A stretch of 64,000 bases of DNA from Salinisphaera shabanensis E1L3A (GCF_000215955.2 NZ_AFNV02000003.1:62001-126000), one strand, 5' to 3'; shown: positions 51,768-63,010, numbered from the stretch's first letter. Program-made: numbers and translations. Notes: generated from the letters alone by a model not told the origin.

Positions 51768-52969
51768 ATGGGTACAGACAATGAAGCGATGAGCACCGGC
51801 GCATTGCAGGGGCTCAAGGTCGTCGATCTCAGCCGCGTGCTGGGCGGGCCGTTCTGTACTCAGGTATTGGCCGATCACGGCGCCGACGTGATCAAGCTCG
51901 AGCCGCCGGGCGGCGATGAAACACGCGCCTGGGGGCCGCCGTTCATCGATGGCGTGGCGGCTTATTTCTCGGGCCTGAATCGCAACAAGCACGGCATCTC
52001 GATCGATCTGTCGACCGATGCGGGACGCGATCTTTTGCTGACGCTGCTTGAAGACGCCGATGTGTTCGTCGAGAACTTCAAGCCGGGCACGCTCGAACGC
52101 TGGGGGCTGGGCTACGACGCGGTGCTCGCCGAGCGTTTCCCTGCACTCGTTCACTGTGCGATTTCCGGTTTCGGGCCAACCGGCCCGTTGGGCGGTCTGC
52201 CCGGTTATGACGCGGTTATCCAGGCCATGGGTGGGCTGATGAGCGTCAATGGCGAGGCCGGTGGCGAACCGTTGCGCGTGGGTGTGCCGATCGTGGATAT
52301 GGTGACCGGCCTCAATCAGCGTTGGGCATCATGATGGCGTTACAAGAACGCCACCACAGTGGCAGTGGCCAGTCGCTGGACGTATCGCTCTACGATTGCG
52401 GCGTGTCGGTGCTGCATCCGCATCTGGCCAATTATTTCGCCAACGGCAAAGTGCCGGCACGCAGCGGCAATGCCCATCCGAACATTGCGCCCTACGATAC
52501 CTATGCCACCGGGGCCGACCCCATCTTTCTGGCAGTGGGCAATAACGGCCAGTTCGCCAAGCTTTGCGAGGCCCTGGGTGCCCCGGAACTGGCGCACGAT
52601 CCGCGCTTTGCCGACAACAGCTGTCGCTGCGCACACCGGCCGGAACTCAAGCGTGCGCTTGAATCGCTGCTCGTGCGCCATCGCGCCGCCGAACTTGCGC
52701 CGCAGCTGATCGGCGCAGGCGTGCCCTGCGGGCCGGTACAGGATGTCGCCGCGGTCGCGGACCATCCGCATACCCGGCATCGCGAACTGGTGGCCGAAAT
52801 CGGCGATTACCGCGGTACAGCCTCGCCCATCAAGCTCTCGCGCACGCCGGCCACCTATCGCAAGCCGCCGCCCGCGCTGGGCGCAGACAGCCGGGCGGTG
52901 CTGTCGTCGCTGGGTATCGACGATACGACCCAGCAAAAACTCATTGCCGCCGGTGTGGTGAAGGTCTAG
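51768..52969 (+). pseudogene. CaiB/BaiF CoA-transferase, frameshifted
   Basis: The N-terminal part (start ATG 51768 or 51789) runs GALQGLKVVDLSRVLGGPFC to DMVTGLNQ and then hits TGA at 52332-52334. The C-terminal part continues in the next frame from about 52319 (ALGIMMALQERHHSG) to 52969. Comparing with the family motif TGLNAALGIM shows one base missing between 52316 and 52319. Intact, this would be a type III CoA-transferase that activates a dicarboxylate such as glutarate. A sequencing error is possible for this single-base change. Confidence 0.75.
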
Positions 52970-53101
52970 GCCCAGTTCCGATATTAAAAACGGTACCGGC
53001 GTGCCTGATCGAGCCGGGCTGACCCAACCCGCACCGTGCGAAATAAAAGCGGGGACAAGCGTGCCGATCGATCGACACGCTCTATTCGAGAGGAGTGAAC
53101 G

Positions 53102-54119
<1,018 letters not shown>

Positions 54120-54208
54120 ACGGCCGGGCCGACGGCGCCGGCCTCGTATGCGCCGATCGCGACGAATAAACGTTCGCCGCCCATAAATAAACAGGAGGAG
54201 AAATCATC

Positions 54209-55372
54209 ATGACTATCAGCGTATTGCTACGTAAGGGCATCGCGACACTCGGTATCGGCGCATGCGCGCTCGTGCCGTTGTCGGGCGCCGTCGCCAATGA
54301 CGGCGACAGCGGCGCGACCAATCTGCCCGGGACCATGACCTGGTCGTCCTACGATATCGGCTCGGCCGGCTATGCCGAGGCGTCTGCGATCGCCGACGCC
54401 TTAGGCAAAAAATATGGCACGCGGATTCGTATTCAGCCCTCCGGTTCGGCCGTGGGCCGGCTAGAGCCGTTGTTGCGCGGCCGGGCCCAGGTGGGGTTTC
54501 TGGCCACCGAGACGTTTTTTGCGTCCGAGGGCGTGGCCGATTTCGCCGCACGGCGCTGGGGCCCGCAGGATCTGCGCGTGATCGCTGGCCGCCCGTCGTC
54601 GTTCGGCGTGTTCACTGCGCGCGATGCGGATATTAAAACGTTGAAACAGCTCAAGGGCCAGCGCGTGGCCTATACCGCCGGCAACCCGTCGACCAATCTC
54701 AAGTGTGATGCGTTTCTGGCGTTTGCGGGGCTGACTCGTGACGACGTCAACGCGATCATGTTTCCGACCTATAGCGCGACGATGAGCTCGCTGGCCCAGG
54801 GCAAGGCGGATGCGGCCTGTACCACGCCGACCACGAGCCAGACCTACGAGCTCGCGGAATCGCCGCGCGGCATCCGCTGGCTGGAACTGTCGCCCGAGAA
54901 CAAGGCCGGCTGGGCGCGTCTGCAGAAAGTTGCGCCGTTCTTCCAGCCGTACGAAGAGACCATCGGCGGAGGTATAAGCGAAGATGAGCCGGTCGACATC
55001 CTGGCCTATCGCTACCCGATGATGGTGGTGCCCGCCGACGCGGATGATGATTTCGTCTACAACTATCTCAAGGCGCTGGATCAGGCTTTTCCCGAGTACA
55101 AGGATGCCACCGCGGCCATGAAACGTTGGGCGCTGGATCGTGCTGGCACGCCGCCGATCGATGTGCCGTTTCATCCGGGGGCGATCAGGTATCTCAAGGA
55201 AAAAGGCATCTGGACCGACAAGATGCAGCAGTGGAACGACCAGCGTCTGGCCCGTTTGAAAGCACTGCGCGCAGTCTGGAAAGAGGCCGTGGCGGAGGGC
55301 CAGGGTAAAAGCGACGAGGCCTTCGCCAAAATATGGGAGAAGAATCGCCAGCATGCAATCGACGCGTTGTAA
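54209..55372 (+). CDS. TAXI family TRAP transporter solute-binding protein
   Basis: A 387-residue periplasmic binding protein with a signal peptide (to GAVANDG, about residue 30). Segments IGSAGYAEASAIADALGKKYG and VGFLATETFFASEGV are typical of the TAXI (TRAP-associated extracytoplasmic immunogenic) group, which binds dicarboxylates or glutamate-like ligands. No TRAP membrane subunit (DctQ/DctM or fused form) is beside it, so it either serves a distant transporter or senses ligand. AGGAGG ribosome site. Confidence 0.88.
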   Translation: MTISVLLRKGIATLGIGACALVPLSGAVANDGDSGATNLPGTMTWSSYDIGSAGYAEASAIADALGKKYGTRIRIQPSGSAVGRLEPLLRGRAQVGFLATETFFASEGVADFAARRWGPQDLRVIAGRPSSFGVFTARDADIKTLKQLKGQRVAYTAGNPSTNLKCDAFLAFAGLTRDDVNAIMFPTYSATMSSLAQGKADAACTTPTTSQTYELAESPRGIRWLELSPENKAGWARLQKVAPFFQPYEETIGGGISEDEPVDILAYRYPMMVVPADADDDFVYNYLKALDQAFPEYKDATAAMKRWALDRAGTPPIDVPFHPGAIRYLKEKGIWTDKMQQWNDQRLARLKALRAVWKEAVAEGQGKSDEAFAKIWEKNRQHAIDAL

Positions 55373-55390
55373 CAGACGCGCCGAGGGGAG

Positions 55391-55416
55391 CCGGCCGGGC
55401 TCGAATGCCCGGTCGG
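55391..55416. other. Hairpin between the TAXI gene and the ABC ATPase gene
   Basis: CCGGCCGGGC-TCGAAT-GCCCGGTCGG: nine Watson-Crick pairs plus one G-U in the convergent gap 55373-55480. No T-run follows, so terminator function is uncertain. Confidence 0.45.
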
Positions 55417-55480
55417 CCGATATCGAATCGATGCGCGGGTGACTTCCGGAGCCTGCAGAAATTTGCGCGCGGTCGCACGC

Positions 55481-57496
55481 TCAGTAGAGATGGCAGCGCG
55501 CCGTATGGCCTGCGCCGAAGCTGCGGGCTTGCGGGTTGTCTTGTTTGCAGCGGTCCATCACATGCGGGCAGCGTGGGTTGAAGCGACAGCCGGCCGGCGG
55601 ATTGGCGGGTGAGGGTAGATCGCCGGCCAGATGAATTCGTTCGCCGCGCTTGGCGCTGTCGACACGCGGCATCGCCGAGAGCAGCGCCTGGGTATAAGGA
55701 TGTTTCGGTGCATCGAGCACCTCGGTTGCCGGGCCGCGCTCGACGATCTCGCCGAGATACATCACCGCGATCTCGTCGGCCAGATAAGACACCACCGCCA
55801 TATCGTGGGTGATGAACAGATAGGCGAGATTTCGCTCGGCCTGCAAACGCTTGAGCAGGTTGAGCACCTGGGCCTGGACCGATACATCGAGCGCGCTGGT
55901 CGGCTCGTCGCAGATCAGCAGACTGGGTTCCAGGGCGAGCGCCCGTGCGATGCAGATCCGCTGGCGCTGGCCGCCCGAGAATTCGTGCGGGTAGCGATCG
56001 AGCGCGGACTCCGGCAGGCCCACGTCGTCGAGCAGTTCGATGGCGATACGCCGTCGGGCGGCTGCGCTCTGACAGATCTTCTGCGCGATCAGTCCTTCCG
56101 CTATGATTTCGCCGACCAGCATGCGCGGGTTCATGGCCGAGAACGGATCCTGAAAGACCATCTGCAAATGCCGTCGGGCTTGTCGCAGGCGCTTGCCGGA
56201 CAACGCGGCCAGGTCGTCTTTGCCGAAGCGCAGGGTGCCCGCGGTCGGCTCGATCAACCGGGCCAGCGCACGACCGAGCGTGGTCTTGCCACAGCCGGAT
56301 TCGCCCACCAGTGCCAGCGTGCGCCCGCGTTTCACGTCCAGCGCTATGCCGTCCACCGCGCGCACGTGGCCGACCGTGCGTTTGAACACGCCTCTGGTGA
56401 TCGGGAAATGCACGGCCACATCACGGGCTTCGAGGAGCGTTTCGGGTTCTGCTTCGCTCTTCACCTCATCGGCCGTGGTATCGGCTGCTGCAAGCGCGGC
56501 CGGTAAGGGCTCACCGCGATAGTTTGAATCGTAGAGATGGCAGCGAACCCGCGCGCCGGCATCGGTCTGCCAGGCGGGCGCGCTGGTACGGCAGGCCGCC
56601 CAGGCATATTCACAGCGATCGGCAAACCGACAGGCCGGAAGATCGGATGTGAGCGGCGGCACGGTGCCGGGGATGGCGGCGAGCTGGCACCCGCGCTGGG
56701 TGGCGCCGGGCAGCGAGGCGAACAGCTTGCGCGTATAAGGATGGCGCGGTGCCTTGAACAGCGTCTCGCGGTCGGCGAGTTCCACGATATGCCCGGCATA
56801 CATCACTGCCACACGATCGGCCACTTCGTTGACCACGGCCAGGTCGTGGGTGATCAGCAGCAACGCCATGCCGCGCTCGCGCTGCAGGCGGGCCAGCAGC
56901 GCGAGAATCTGTGCCTGAATGGTCACATCCAGCGCGGTCGTGGGTTCGTCGGCGATGAGCACGTCCGGCTCGCCGGCGAGGGCGATGGCGATCACCACGC
57001 GCTGCTTGAGCCCGCCCGAGAGCTCGTGCGGATAGGCATCCCAGCGTGCCGCCGGGTCCGGCATGCCCACTTCCTCGAGAAGAGCCAGGCCGCGTTCGCG
57101 CCGTGCCTTGCCGCGCAAGCCGGCATGGGTGGCCAGCGCCTCGCCAATCTGCTGGCCGACGGTGAGCACCGGGTTGAGCGCGCTCATCGGCTCCTGAAAC
57201 ACCATGCCGATACGCGCGCCGCGGCGTTCGCGCATGGCCGCTTCCGAGAGACTCAGCAGATCCTCGCCGCCCAGGCGTACCGTGCCGTCCAGAAGGCGGG
57301 TGTTGGTCTTGGGCGTCAGCCCCATCAGCGATAGCGCCGTCATCGACTTGCCGCAGCCGGATTCGCCCAGCAGGGCCAGGGTTTCGCCCGGGGCGATGGC
57401 AAAGCTCACGGCATCGACCGCGCGCAGCACGCCAGCGGGCGTATCCAGATGCGTACGCAGCGCCTCGACTTCGAGCAGCGGGGGATTGGATGTCAT
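55481..57496 (-). CDS. Fused dipeptide/oligopeptide ABC ATPase (two nucleotide-binding domains)
   Basis: A 671-residue fusion of two peptide-transporter ATPases. Domain 1 (about 1-310): Walker [10 protein letters not shown], signature ELSGGLKQR, Walker [13 protein letters not shown], and a C-terminal Cys-rich oligopeptide motif. Domain 2 (about 350-671): [30 protein letters not shown] and the [14 protein letters not shown] tail. It is DppD/DppF-like or YejF/GsiA-like. Matching permeases lie 3.4 kb and 5.5 kb upstream on the same strand, split from it by unrelated genes. Confidence 0.93.
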   Translation of the reverse strand: MTSNPPLLEVEALRTHLDTPAGVLRAVDAVSFAIAPGETLALLGESGCGKSMTALSLMGLTPKTNTRLLDGTVRLGGEDLLSLSEAAMRERRGARIGMVFQEPMSALNPVLTVGQQIGEALATHAGLRGKARRERGLALLEEVGMPDPAARWDAYPHELSGGLKQRVVIAIALAGEPDVLIADEPTTALDVTIQAQILALLARLQRERGMALLLITHDLAVVNEVADRVAVMYAGHIVELADRETLFKAPRHPYTRKLFASLPGATQRGCQLAAIPGTVPPLTSDLPACRFADRCEYAWAACRTSAPAWQTDAGARVRCHLYDSNYRGEPLPAALAAADTTADEVKSEAEPETLLEARDVAVHFPITRGVFKRTVGHVRAVDGIALDVKRGRTLALVGESGCGKTTLGRALARLIEPTAGTLRFGKDDLAALSGKRLRQARRHLQMVFQDPFSAMNPRMLVGEIIAEGLIAQKICQSAAARRRIAIELLDDVGLPESALDRYPHEFSGGQRQRICIARALALEPSLLICDEPTSALDVSVQAQVLNLLKRLQAERNLAYLFITHDMAVVSYLADEIAVMYLGEIVERGPATEVLDAPKHPYTQALLSAMPRVDSAKRGERIHLAGDLPSPANPPAGCRFNPRCPHVMDRCKQDNPQARSFGAGHTARCHLY

Positions 57497-57555
57497 CCGC
57501 TGAGTAAATCACCGGCGGGAGAAAAACGAAACCACCGACGCCTCGAGCGTCGGGC

Positions 57556-57593
57556 AAAAAAAACGACCGACAGGCAAAACGCCCTGTCGGTCG
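57556..57593 (-). terminator. Terminator of the manganese catalase gene
   Basis: On the minus strand CGACCGACAGG-8 nt-CCTGTCGGTCG, an 11-bp perfect stem, is followed by eight T (A run at 57556-57563). It separates the catalase gene from the ABC ATPase start at 57496. A second hairpin CCGGGCGG...CCGCCCGG lies between it and the catalase stop. Confidence 0.92.
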
Positions 57594-57663
57594 CGGTTTC
57601 TTCGGCTGCGGGGTCGCGAAGCCACCGGGCGGATACTGCGCCGCCCGGCGCCTTCGCCACGCC

Positions 57664-58488
57664 CTAGAGCTGGCCTTTCTGCACGCGCGAGCCTTCGCGC
57701 GCCTTGCCCAGCGAGGGTTCCTGGCCCTGCGGCTCCGGCTCGTTGCGAACCGAGTATTCGCTCTTGCCGTCCAGCGACGGGCCGCGGCCCCAACGGCCTT
57801 CCGGCGCCTGCTTGTCGAGCAGCGTATTCAGGTAATAGTAGGAATGTTCCTTCGCCTCGTGATCGTCCGGCGTGGTGTTCGGGATCGGCAGCTGGGCTTC
57901 CATGCCACCCAGTTCCTCGATTACTGCCAGCCACTGCTGCTGATGATAGGTATCGCGCGCGATCAGGAACGCCAGGAAGTCTTTCATGCCGTGGTCGTCG
58001 GTCCAGTTGTACAGGCGCGAGGCCAGTACCCGCCCGCCGGCTTCGGCTGCCACGTTGCACATCATGTCCGCAGCGATATTGCCGGTGGCATAGACATGGC
58101 TCATGTCGAAGGGCACGCCGTTGGCGTTGACCGGCATGGCCGACAGGCCCGAGGAGAGCAGATGACGCGGATTCATGCCGCCGAGGATGGCGTTGATAAC
58201 CGGGTCCTTGGCGGATTCTTCCTGATAGGACAGCGGCGCGCCTTCGAGATTGAGTGCGACCGCGTGGCCGAGCATCTCGATATGCGACAACTCTTCGGTG
58301 GCCGTGGACATGAGCAGGTCGCGAATACGGTCGTCACCGCGGGCGCCCATCGCCTGAAAGAAATACTGCATGGCCACGCGGATCTCGCCCTCGATGCCGC
58401 CGATCGCCTGCTGAAGCATCATGGCGAACTGCGGATCGGGGGTATCGACCTTGACCGGGTACTGGAGCTTGGAGGAGTGACGGAACAT
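57664..58488 (-). CDS. Manganese catalase
   Basis: Di-manganese catalase of 274 residues that disproportionates hydrogen peroxide; ferritin-like four-helix bundle. Metal-ligand segments: GEIRVAMQYFFQ (Glu), ATEELSHIEMLGH (Glu and His), and the later AAEAGGRVLASRLYN and ARDTYHQQQW (Glu and His). The C-terminal tail is hydrophilic and specific to bacterial Mn-catalases. Co-transcribed with the DUF2383-like gene upstream (65 bp gap). Confidence 0.92.
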   Translation of the reverse strand: MFRHSSKLQYPVKVDTPDPQFAMMLQQAIGGIEGEIRVAMQYFFQAMGARGDDRIRDLLMSTATEELSHIEMLGHAVALNLEGAPLSYQEESAKDPVINAILGGMNPRHLLSSGLSAMPVNANGVPFDMSHVYATGNIAADMMCNVAAEAGGRVLASRLYNWTDDHGMKDFLAFLIARDTYHQQQWLAVIEELGGMEAQLPIPNTTPDDHEAKEHSYYYLNTLLDKQAPEGRWGRGPSLDGKSEYSVRNEPEPQGQEPSLGKAREGSRVQKGQL

Positions 58489-58553
58489 AAATAGTCCTTG
58501 TTAAATAGTAAGAAAGGAACGGAAATCGCGCGGTGCGCGAGCGACAGGCGCGA

Positions 58554-58994
58554 TCAGGCGCGCTCTTTCATCCATTCCTTGTGGCGGGCTTCGTCGGCCA
58601 TGCCGGCCCGCAGTTTCTCGGCGAGTTCGCCGTCTACGTCATCGCGTTCGGATGCGCTGCGATAGGCCGATTCGGTCTCGACCTCGTTGGTGGCCATGGC
58701 GGTGAGAATGGCGGAATCGCCCGCCAGGGCGGCCACCTTGACCTTGCCTTCGGTGAGCAGATGCTTGGGGCCGCTACCGGCGGGCACCTCGGCGCCCAGG
58801 CCCGTGATATGCGGCGTCAGATCGGCGATATGCCGTTCGTGGTCCTTGCGGAATGCGCGCAGCATCTCCTGTGCCTTGGTGTCTTCGAGGCGTTCGATCG
58901 CGGCGTCGTAGGCGTCGATCGCGTCGTAGTCGAGCCGCACCAGATTCTGGAGCAGGTCGGTGAGTTCGGATTCGTTGCCAACCAGAGTGACCAT
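58554..58994 (-). CDS. DUF2383-type ferritin-like stress protein
   Basis: About 146 residues with a four-helix ferritin-like pattern (TDLLQNLVRLDYDAIDAYDAAIERL...DHERHIADL...ATNEVETESAYRSA...ADEARHKEWM), consistent with DUF2383/YciE-like proteins. The helices carry Glu/His pairs that might bind metal. I chose ATG 58994 (MVTLVGNESEL), with AGGCC upstream; the frame reads on to 59030. Pairs with Mn-catalase, a common stress-island arrangement. Confidence 0.75.
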   Translation of the reverse strand: MVTLVGNESELTDLLQNLVRLDYDAIDAYDAAIERLEDTKAQEMLRAFRKDHERHIADLTPHITGLGAEVPAGSGPKHLLTEGKVKVAALAGDSAILTAMATNEVETESAYRSASERDDVDGELAEKLRAGMADEARHKEWMKERA

Positions 58995-59128
58995 ATATAA
59001 AGGCCTGATTTGAAGCTGAGCCCAGACCATGCGCCTTTTGAATCAGGCCGGTATATGCGCATCAATACCCTCAGCAGTTGTACCTATGTACTCTTGTGAG
59101 GGGGCGCTGGGCGGTGTTCGAGGCGGCC

Positions 59129-59767
59129 TTAGTAGTCGCTGCGCATCACCCGTTGAAGGTCGCGCTTGAGACGCCGCCTGTGGCGCCACCCTTTCAATAA
59201 CGTCGTGTCTACTGACGTTGGGCCCACGCGTTCGCCAGCGGAATCGAGGCTAAAGTCACGCACCGCGCCGATGAGTTTTTCGTCCGGGCCGTAGTTCAGG
59301 ATCGCGGTAACGGTGAAGCGCTGCAGGTTAATCGTGGACACGGGCGCTTTGCGGCTGGCGGTCAGGCCGGCGTCGAAGGCGCTGGATTCGAGCAAATCGC
59401 TGAACCGGCCAAGGCTGATATGGGCATTGCCCTGCACCGGGCCCAGCACGCCTGTGCGGGTATAGCCACCGCCGGCTTCCTCATCGCTGGCCGGCTGGTA
59501 GGCGTTGACCGTACCCCGCGCATGGCCGTCGGCGGTCTGCATATCGATGAATACGGAGCGCAGATAGGCCGACTCGAGGCCCATATTGGCCAGATAGCAG
59601 CGCGACTGCAGGCCGCGCCCGCCGGCCTGCTTCAAGAACAGTCGCGGCAACTGACTGCGATACAGGCCCTTGGCCATCAGCTGGCCGTAAACGGTCCAGA
59701 CGATAAGCGTGGCAGCCGTTATGCACAGCGTAAGCACCTGGGCGTTGGCGCTGATGAAATCCCACAT
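59129..59767 (-). CDS. Hypothetical membrane-anchored protein
   Basis: A 212-residue protein with one N-terminal transmembrane helix (about 10-32) and a beta-rich soluble domain (SQLPRLFLKQAGGRGLQSRCYLA...), ending in a strongly basic tail (KGWRHRRRLKRDLQRV). No family recognised. It lies upstream of the DUF2383/Mn-catalase pair with a 134-bp gap, so its own promoter or a shared one is possible. The 185-bp gap upstream (59768-59952) is AT-rich near 59860-59900 and otherwise empty. Confidence 0.6.
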   Translation of the reverse strand: MWDFISANAQVLTLCITAATLIVWTVYGQLMAKGLYRSQLPRLFLKQAGGRGLQSRCYLANMGLESAYLRSVFIDMQTADGHARGTVNAYQPASDEEAGGGYTRTGVLGPVQGNAHISLGRFSDLLESSAFDAGLTASRKAPVSTINLQRFTVTAILNYGPDEKLIGAVRDFSLDSAGERVGPTSVDTTLLKGWRHRRRLKRDLQRVMRSDY

Positions 59768-59952
59768 GTTGGCGGCTCGACGCGATTTTAAACCGCCACC
59801 CTACAGGTCCTGAGCCCACCCCCGGCGCTGCCAGCAGTCAAGGCAGCTTCCTATAGATGAAAAAGTGATTTGTATTTCAATTAATATTCTTTTTTGTCGG
59901 GTATTCGGGCCGGATAGAGGTCGCGTCTTGATCTCATCGTCCGGCGTTTCGG

Positions 59953-60831
59953 GTGCAAAAACTTATATTGTTCGGTATTGCGGGTTTCGTTGCGCAACTG
60001 GTCGACGGCTCGCTGGGCATGGGCTATGGGCTGACCTCGTCGACCATGCTGATCGCGCTCGGCATCAGCCCGGCCGTCGCCTCGGCCTCGATTCATTTCG
60101 CCGAGATCGCGACCACGGCCGCCTCCGGGACGGCCCATTATCGGTTCGGCAATGTCGACGTCGCCCTGCTCAAGCGTATGGTCGTACCGGGCGCCCTCGG
60201 TGCCTTCGTCGGAGCGCTGTTTCTGGGCTCGATTTCGGGCGACCTGATCAAGCCGTTCGTATCAGCCTTCCTGCTGTTGCTGGGCGTGTACGTCACCGCT
60301 TCGGTCCTGCTTGGCCTGCGTAGAACGCGCGAGAAGAAGCTGCTGTCGCACTGGAAAACGGTGCCGCTATCGATCGTGGCCGGATTTTTCGACAGCGTGG
60401 GTGGCGGTGGCTGGGGGCCGATCGCCACGCCCACGCTCATGGCCCATGCCGGGATGGAACCGCGGCGCGTGGTGGGCACGGTCGATGCCAGCGAGTTCGC
60501 CGTGACGCTCGCCGGCTCGCTGGGGTTTCTGCTCGTGCTCGGCCTGCATGGCATCAACTGGTCGTGGGTGGCGATCTTTGCCGTCAGCGGGCTCATCGCG
60601 GCGCCGATCGCCGCCGCACTCGTGCGCTATCTGCCCGCCCAGGTGCTGGCCGCGATCGTGGGCGGCGCGATCATTCTGACCAACGCCCGTACCGTGCTGG
60701 CCTCGCTCGGCGTCGATGCGGCGGTGGTGAATTCGCTGCTGCTGGGTGGGCTCGTGCTGTGGGCCGCGCTCGTGGCCTATGTCGTACGCCAGCATCGCCG
60801 CAGCGCGACGCTTGCCGAGGCAACCGCCTGA
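59953..60831 (+). CDS. TauE/SafE family sulfite exporter-like protein
   Basis: A 292-residue multi-pass membrane protein of the TSUP family (ILFGIAGFVAQLVDGSLGMGYGLTSS and the repeated GGGGWGPIATPTLM motif, eight predicted helices). It probably exports sulfite, sulfonates or other organosulfur anions. Start is the GTG at 59953 with a weak ribosome site. Converges with the ABC permease gene, 27 bp apart. Confidence 0.88.
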   Translation: MQKLILFGIAGFVAQLVDGSLGMGYGLTSSTMLIALGISPAVASASIHFAEIATTAASGTAHYRFGNVDVALLKRMVVPGALGAFVGALFLGSISGDLIKPFVSAFLLLLGVYVTASVLLGLRRTREKKLLSHWKTVPLSIVAGFFDSVGGGGWGPIATPTLMAHAGMEPRRVVGTVDASEFAVTLAGSLGFLLVLGLHGINWSWVAIFAVSGLIAAPIAAALVRYLPAQVLAAIVGGAIILTNARTVLASLGVDAAVVNSLLLGGLVLWAALVAYVVRQHRRSATLAEATA

Positions 60832-60858
60832 GCGCCGGCCGCAGTCAATAGGTGGTAG

Positions 60859-62313
60859 CTATCGGGCGCCGCCGGCTGGCTCAGCCGGTGCCCGGCGTTT
60901 GACAGCCCGCCCGCCTTCGGCGCCGCGCAGGCGCGGGTCGAAGGCATCGCGTACGACGTCCGCGAACAGATTGGCGGCCAGTACCAGCACCAGCATGAAT
61001 ACGAAGGCCCCGCCTAGGCGCCACCACACGATCGGGTCGCGGGCCATTTCCATGCGCGCGGCATTGATCATGTTGCCCCAGCTGTTCATGGTCGGGTCCA
61101 CGCCCACGCCGATATAGGACAGCACCGCTTCAGCCAGTACGAGTGCGGAGAAATCCAGCACCACCTGAATGAGCACGATATGCATGACATTGGGCAGCAT
61201 GTGCCGGGCGAGAATACGCATCGGCGAGCTCCCCAGCCCGCGTGCTGCACTCACGTAATCCAGTTCCGAAAGCTTGCGCACTTCGGCGCGCAGTAGTCGG
61301 CACAGCCCGGTCCAGCTGGTGATGCCCAGAATCAGGCACAGGAACAGCAGCCGCAGGTCGGCCCGTGCCGTGGTCGAGCCGAAGGCCTCGGCATGGTTCT
61401 CCATATAGACCTGCATCATCAGTACCGCGGCGGCGATGAGCAGCACGCCCGGGATCGATGACAGGGTGGTGTAGAGATACTGGATGACGTCGTCCACCCA
61501 GCCACGGAAATAGCCGGCGAGCGTGCCCAGCAGCAGGGCAAAGGGCAGCATTACCAGCGTGGTGAGCATGCCGATGGCCAGGCCCGTGCGAATACTCTTG
61601 ATTGCCTGATAGAGCACGTCCTGGCCCACCTTGTCGGTGCCCAGCACGTGGTATTGGCCCGCCAGTGAAGTAATCACGCCCACGAGCACGGCCAGTACGG
61701 CCACGGTGATCAACGCCGCCCGCCAGGCCAGCGGCGTGGTATCGCGCAGGATATCGCGGGCGACGGTGGCCGGCGGCACGCGCTGGTGGGCGGCGATCAG
61801 CCCGATCAACGGCACGCATAGCGCAAGCCACACCGCCAGACCCCAGCCCGCGCCCCGGGCCGCGCGGCGGGCGATATCCTCACCGCGGGTCAGGCCGCTG
61901 TCGTTGAGCGACGTGCCGGCATGGGCCAGGCGCGGGTAGACCTGGGCCTTGCTGCCATCGGCGGTGGTCACCACCTGCTGCACGTAGGAGTGCAGCGCGA
62001 ACGGCGCCGAATAGGTGTATTCCGTGTGCTCGATCAAGGGCGCGGCGATCGTATCGAGCAGGCTGACGACCTCGCCGGATACGCGCGTTTCGCCGGCCTC
62101 GTTGGTCATCGTCGGCCGGTAGTGGATGCTGTCGAGCACGCCGATGGCCGTGTAGGCCAGCAGTATTACCAGCGTGACCATCCCAACCGGCCGGGCAAAC
62201 ACCCGCAGCCACGGCACCCGCAACGGCTTGCTGCGCGCAGCGCACACCACGAACACCGCGATCGCAATCAGCAGCAGGTAGATCAGCGCGTCGGTGTAGA
62301 GGAGGACGTACAA
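60859..62313 (-). CDS. Peptide ABC transporter permease, DppC/OppC-like
   Basis: A 484-residue inner-membrane permease. An N-terminal extension (two helices at about 8-26 and 43-60, then a roughly 90-residue periplasmic domain) precedes the usual BPD transport domain with the EAA motif LDYVSAARGLGSSPMRILARHMLPN. Such long DppC-type permeases accompany a DppB-type partner. The start is a TTG at 62313 with no ribosome site visible and an in-frame stop 12 nt upstream (TAG-CTG-AAA-ACG-TTG), so the 5' end may have been altered when higBA inserted. Confidence 0.85.
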   Translation of the reverse strand: MYVLLYTDALIYLLLIAIAVFVVCAARSKPLRVPWLRVFARPVGMVTLVILLAYTAIGVLDSIHYRPTMTNEAGETRVSGEVVSLLDTIAAPLIEHTEYTYSAPFALHSYVQQVVTTADGSKAQVYPRLAHAGTSLNDSGLTRGEDIARRAARGAGWGLAVWLALCVPLIGLIAAHQRVPPATVARDILRDTTPLAWRAALITVAVLAVLVGVITSLAGQYHVLGTDKVGQDVLYQAIKSIRTGLAIGMLTTLVMLPFALLLGTLAGYFRGWVDDVIQYLYTTLSSIPGVLLIAAAVLMMQVYMENHAEAFGSTTARADLRLLFLCLILGITSWTGLCRLLRAEVRKLSELDYVSAARGLGSSPMRILARHMLPNVMHIVLIQVVLDFSALVLAEAVLSYIGVGVDPTMNSWGNMINAARMEMARDPIVWWRLGGAFVFMLVLVLAANLFADVVRDAFDPRLRGAEGGRAVKRRAPAEPAGGAR

Positions 62314-62375
62314 CGTTTTCAGCTATGCCTGGAAAGAAAGGTCATCGGCGCGATCCTCGGTGAGTCGATCCCTGA

Positions 62376-62669
62376 TCAAGCCGTGTCGAACTCGATTTTC
62401 TCGACCGTATCCAGATCGATCGTACGTCGTGCCTGCCAGAGTTCGTACTGATCCTGTATGGCCATCCAGCTTTCGGGCGAACGCCCGAGCGTTTTCGAGA
62501 GTCGCAGTGCCATTTCGGAGCTGATGCCGCTCGTGCCTTTTAGTACGCGATTGAGTGTCGAGGGCGCCACGCCGAGCTTGCCGGCTAGTGCGCGCCCGGT
62601 AATACCGTGTGGCTTGAGATATACCTCGCGGATGAATTCACCGGGATGCGGGGGATTGTGCATGGTCAT
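62376..62669 (-). CDS. higA: HigA-type antitoxin
   Basis: A 97-residue XRE-family antitoxin starting at ATG 62669 (MTMHNPPHPGEFIREVYL) with the helix-turn-helix LAGKLGVAPSTLNRVLKG. Its ATG overlaps the higB TGA by one base (TGATG). It would bind HigB and repress the promoter through the GTTGC/GCAAC repeats at 62964-62980. Toxin first, antitoxin second is the usual hig order. Confidence 0.92.
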   Translation of the reverse strand: MTMHNPPHPGEFIREVYLKPHGITGRALAGKLGVAPSTLNRVLKGTSGISSEMALRLSKTLGRSPESWMAIQDQYELWQARRTIDLDTVEKIEFDTA

Positions 62670-62947
62670 CAGTGATAATCCTCGTAATTCAGCACGTACG
62701 CGTGGCCCTCTCGAAATTCGAAGGTGAGGCGCCAATTGCCGCTCACCCATATCGACCATCGATCAACGCTGTCTCCACAGAGCGAATGCAGCTTGAAGCC
62801 GGGTATATTCATGTCGTTGACCGTTTGCGCGGTATCGAGCGCGGCGAGCTGCATCCGTAACCGCTTTGCATGATCGGGCTGTATGCCCGCCTTTGAACCG
62901 GTTTCGAAATATCGCTTGAGCCCTTTATGCCGGAACGATTTAATCAC
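62669..62947 (-). CDS. higB: HigB-type toxin
   Basis: A 92-residue RelE/HigB-superfamily mRNA interferase (MIKSFRHKGLKRYFETGS...GDSVDRWSIWVSGNWRLTFEF). The basic C-terminal region binds and cuts mRNA on the ribosome. Coupled to higA. The pair sits between two permease genes of one peptide ABC transporter. Confidence 0.92.
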   Translation of the reverse strand: MIKSFRHKGLKRYFETGSKAGIQPDHAKRLRMQLAALDTAQTVNDMNIPGFKLHSLCGDSVDRWSIWVSGNWRLTFEFREGHAYVLNYEDYH

Positions 62948-62963
62948 GGGTTGATTTTAGCGC

Positions 62964-62980
62964 GTTGCGCAACATGCAAC
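62964..62980. promoter_or_regulatory. Candidate HigA operator
   Basis: GTTGC (62964-62968), GCAAC (62969-62973) and GCAAC (62976-62980) give one perfect 10-bp palindrome and a second overlapping inverted pair, 17 bp upstream of the higB ATG at 62947. This is the expected place for the antitoxin's autorepression site. Confidence 0.6.
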
Positions 62981-63010
62981 AAGAGTCGAAATTTCCCCAC
63001 AATCCGGCAC

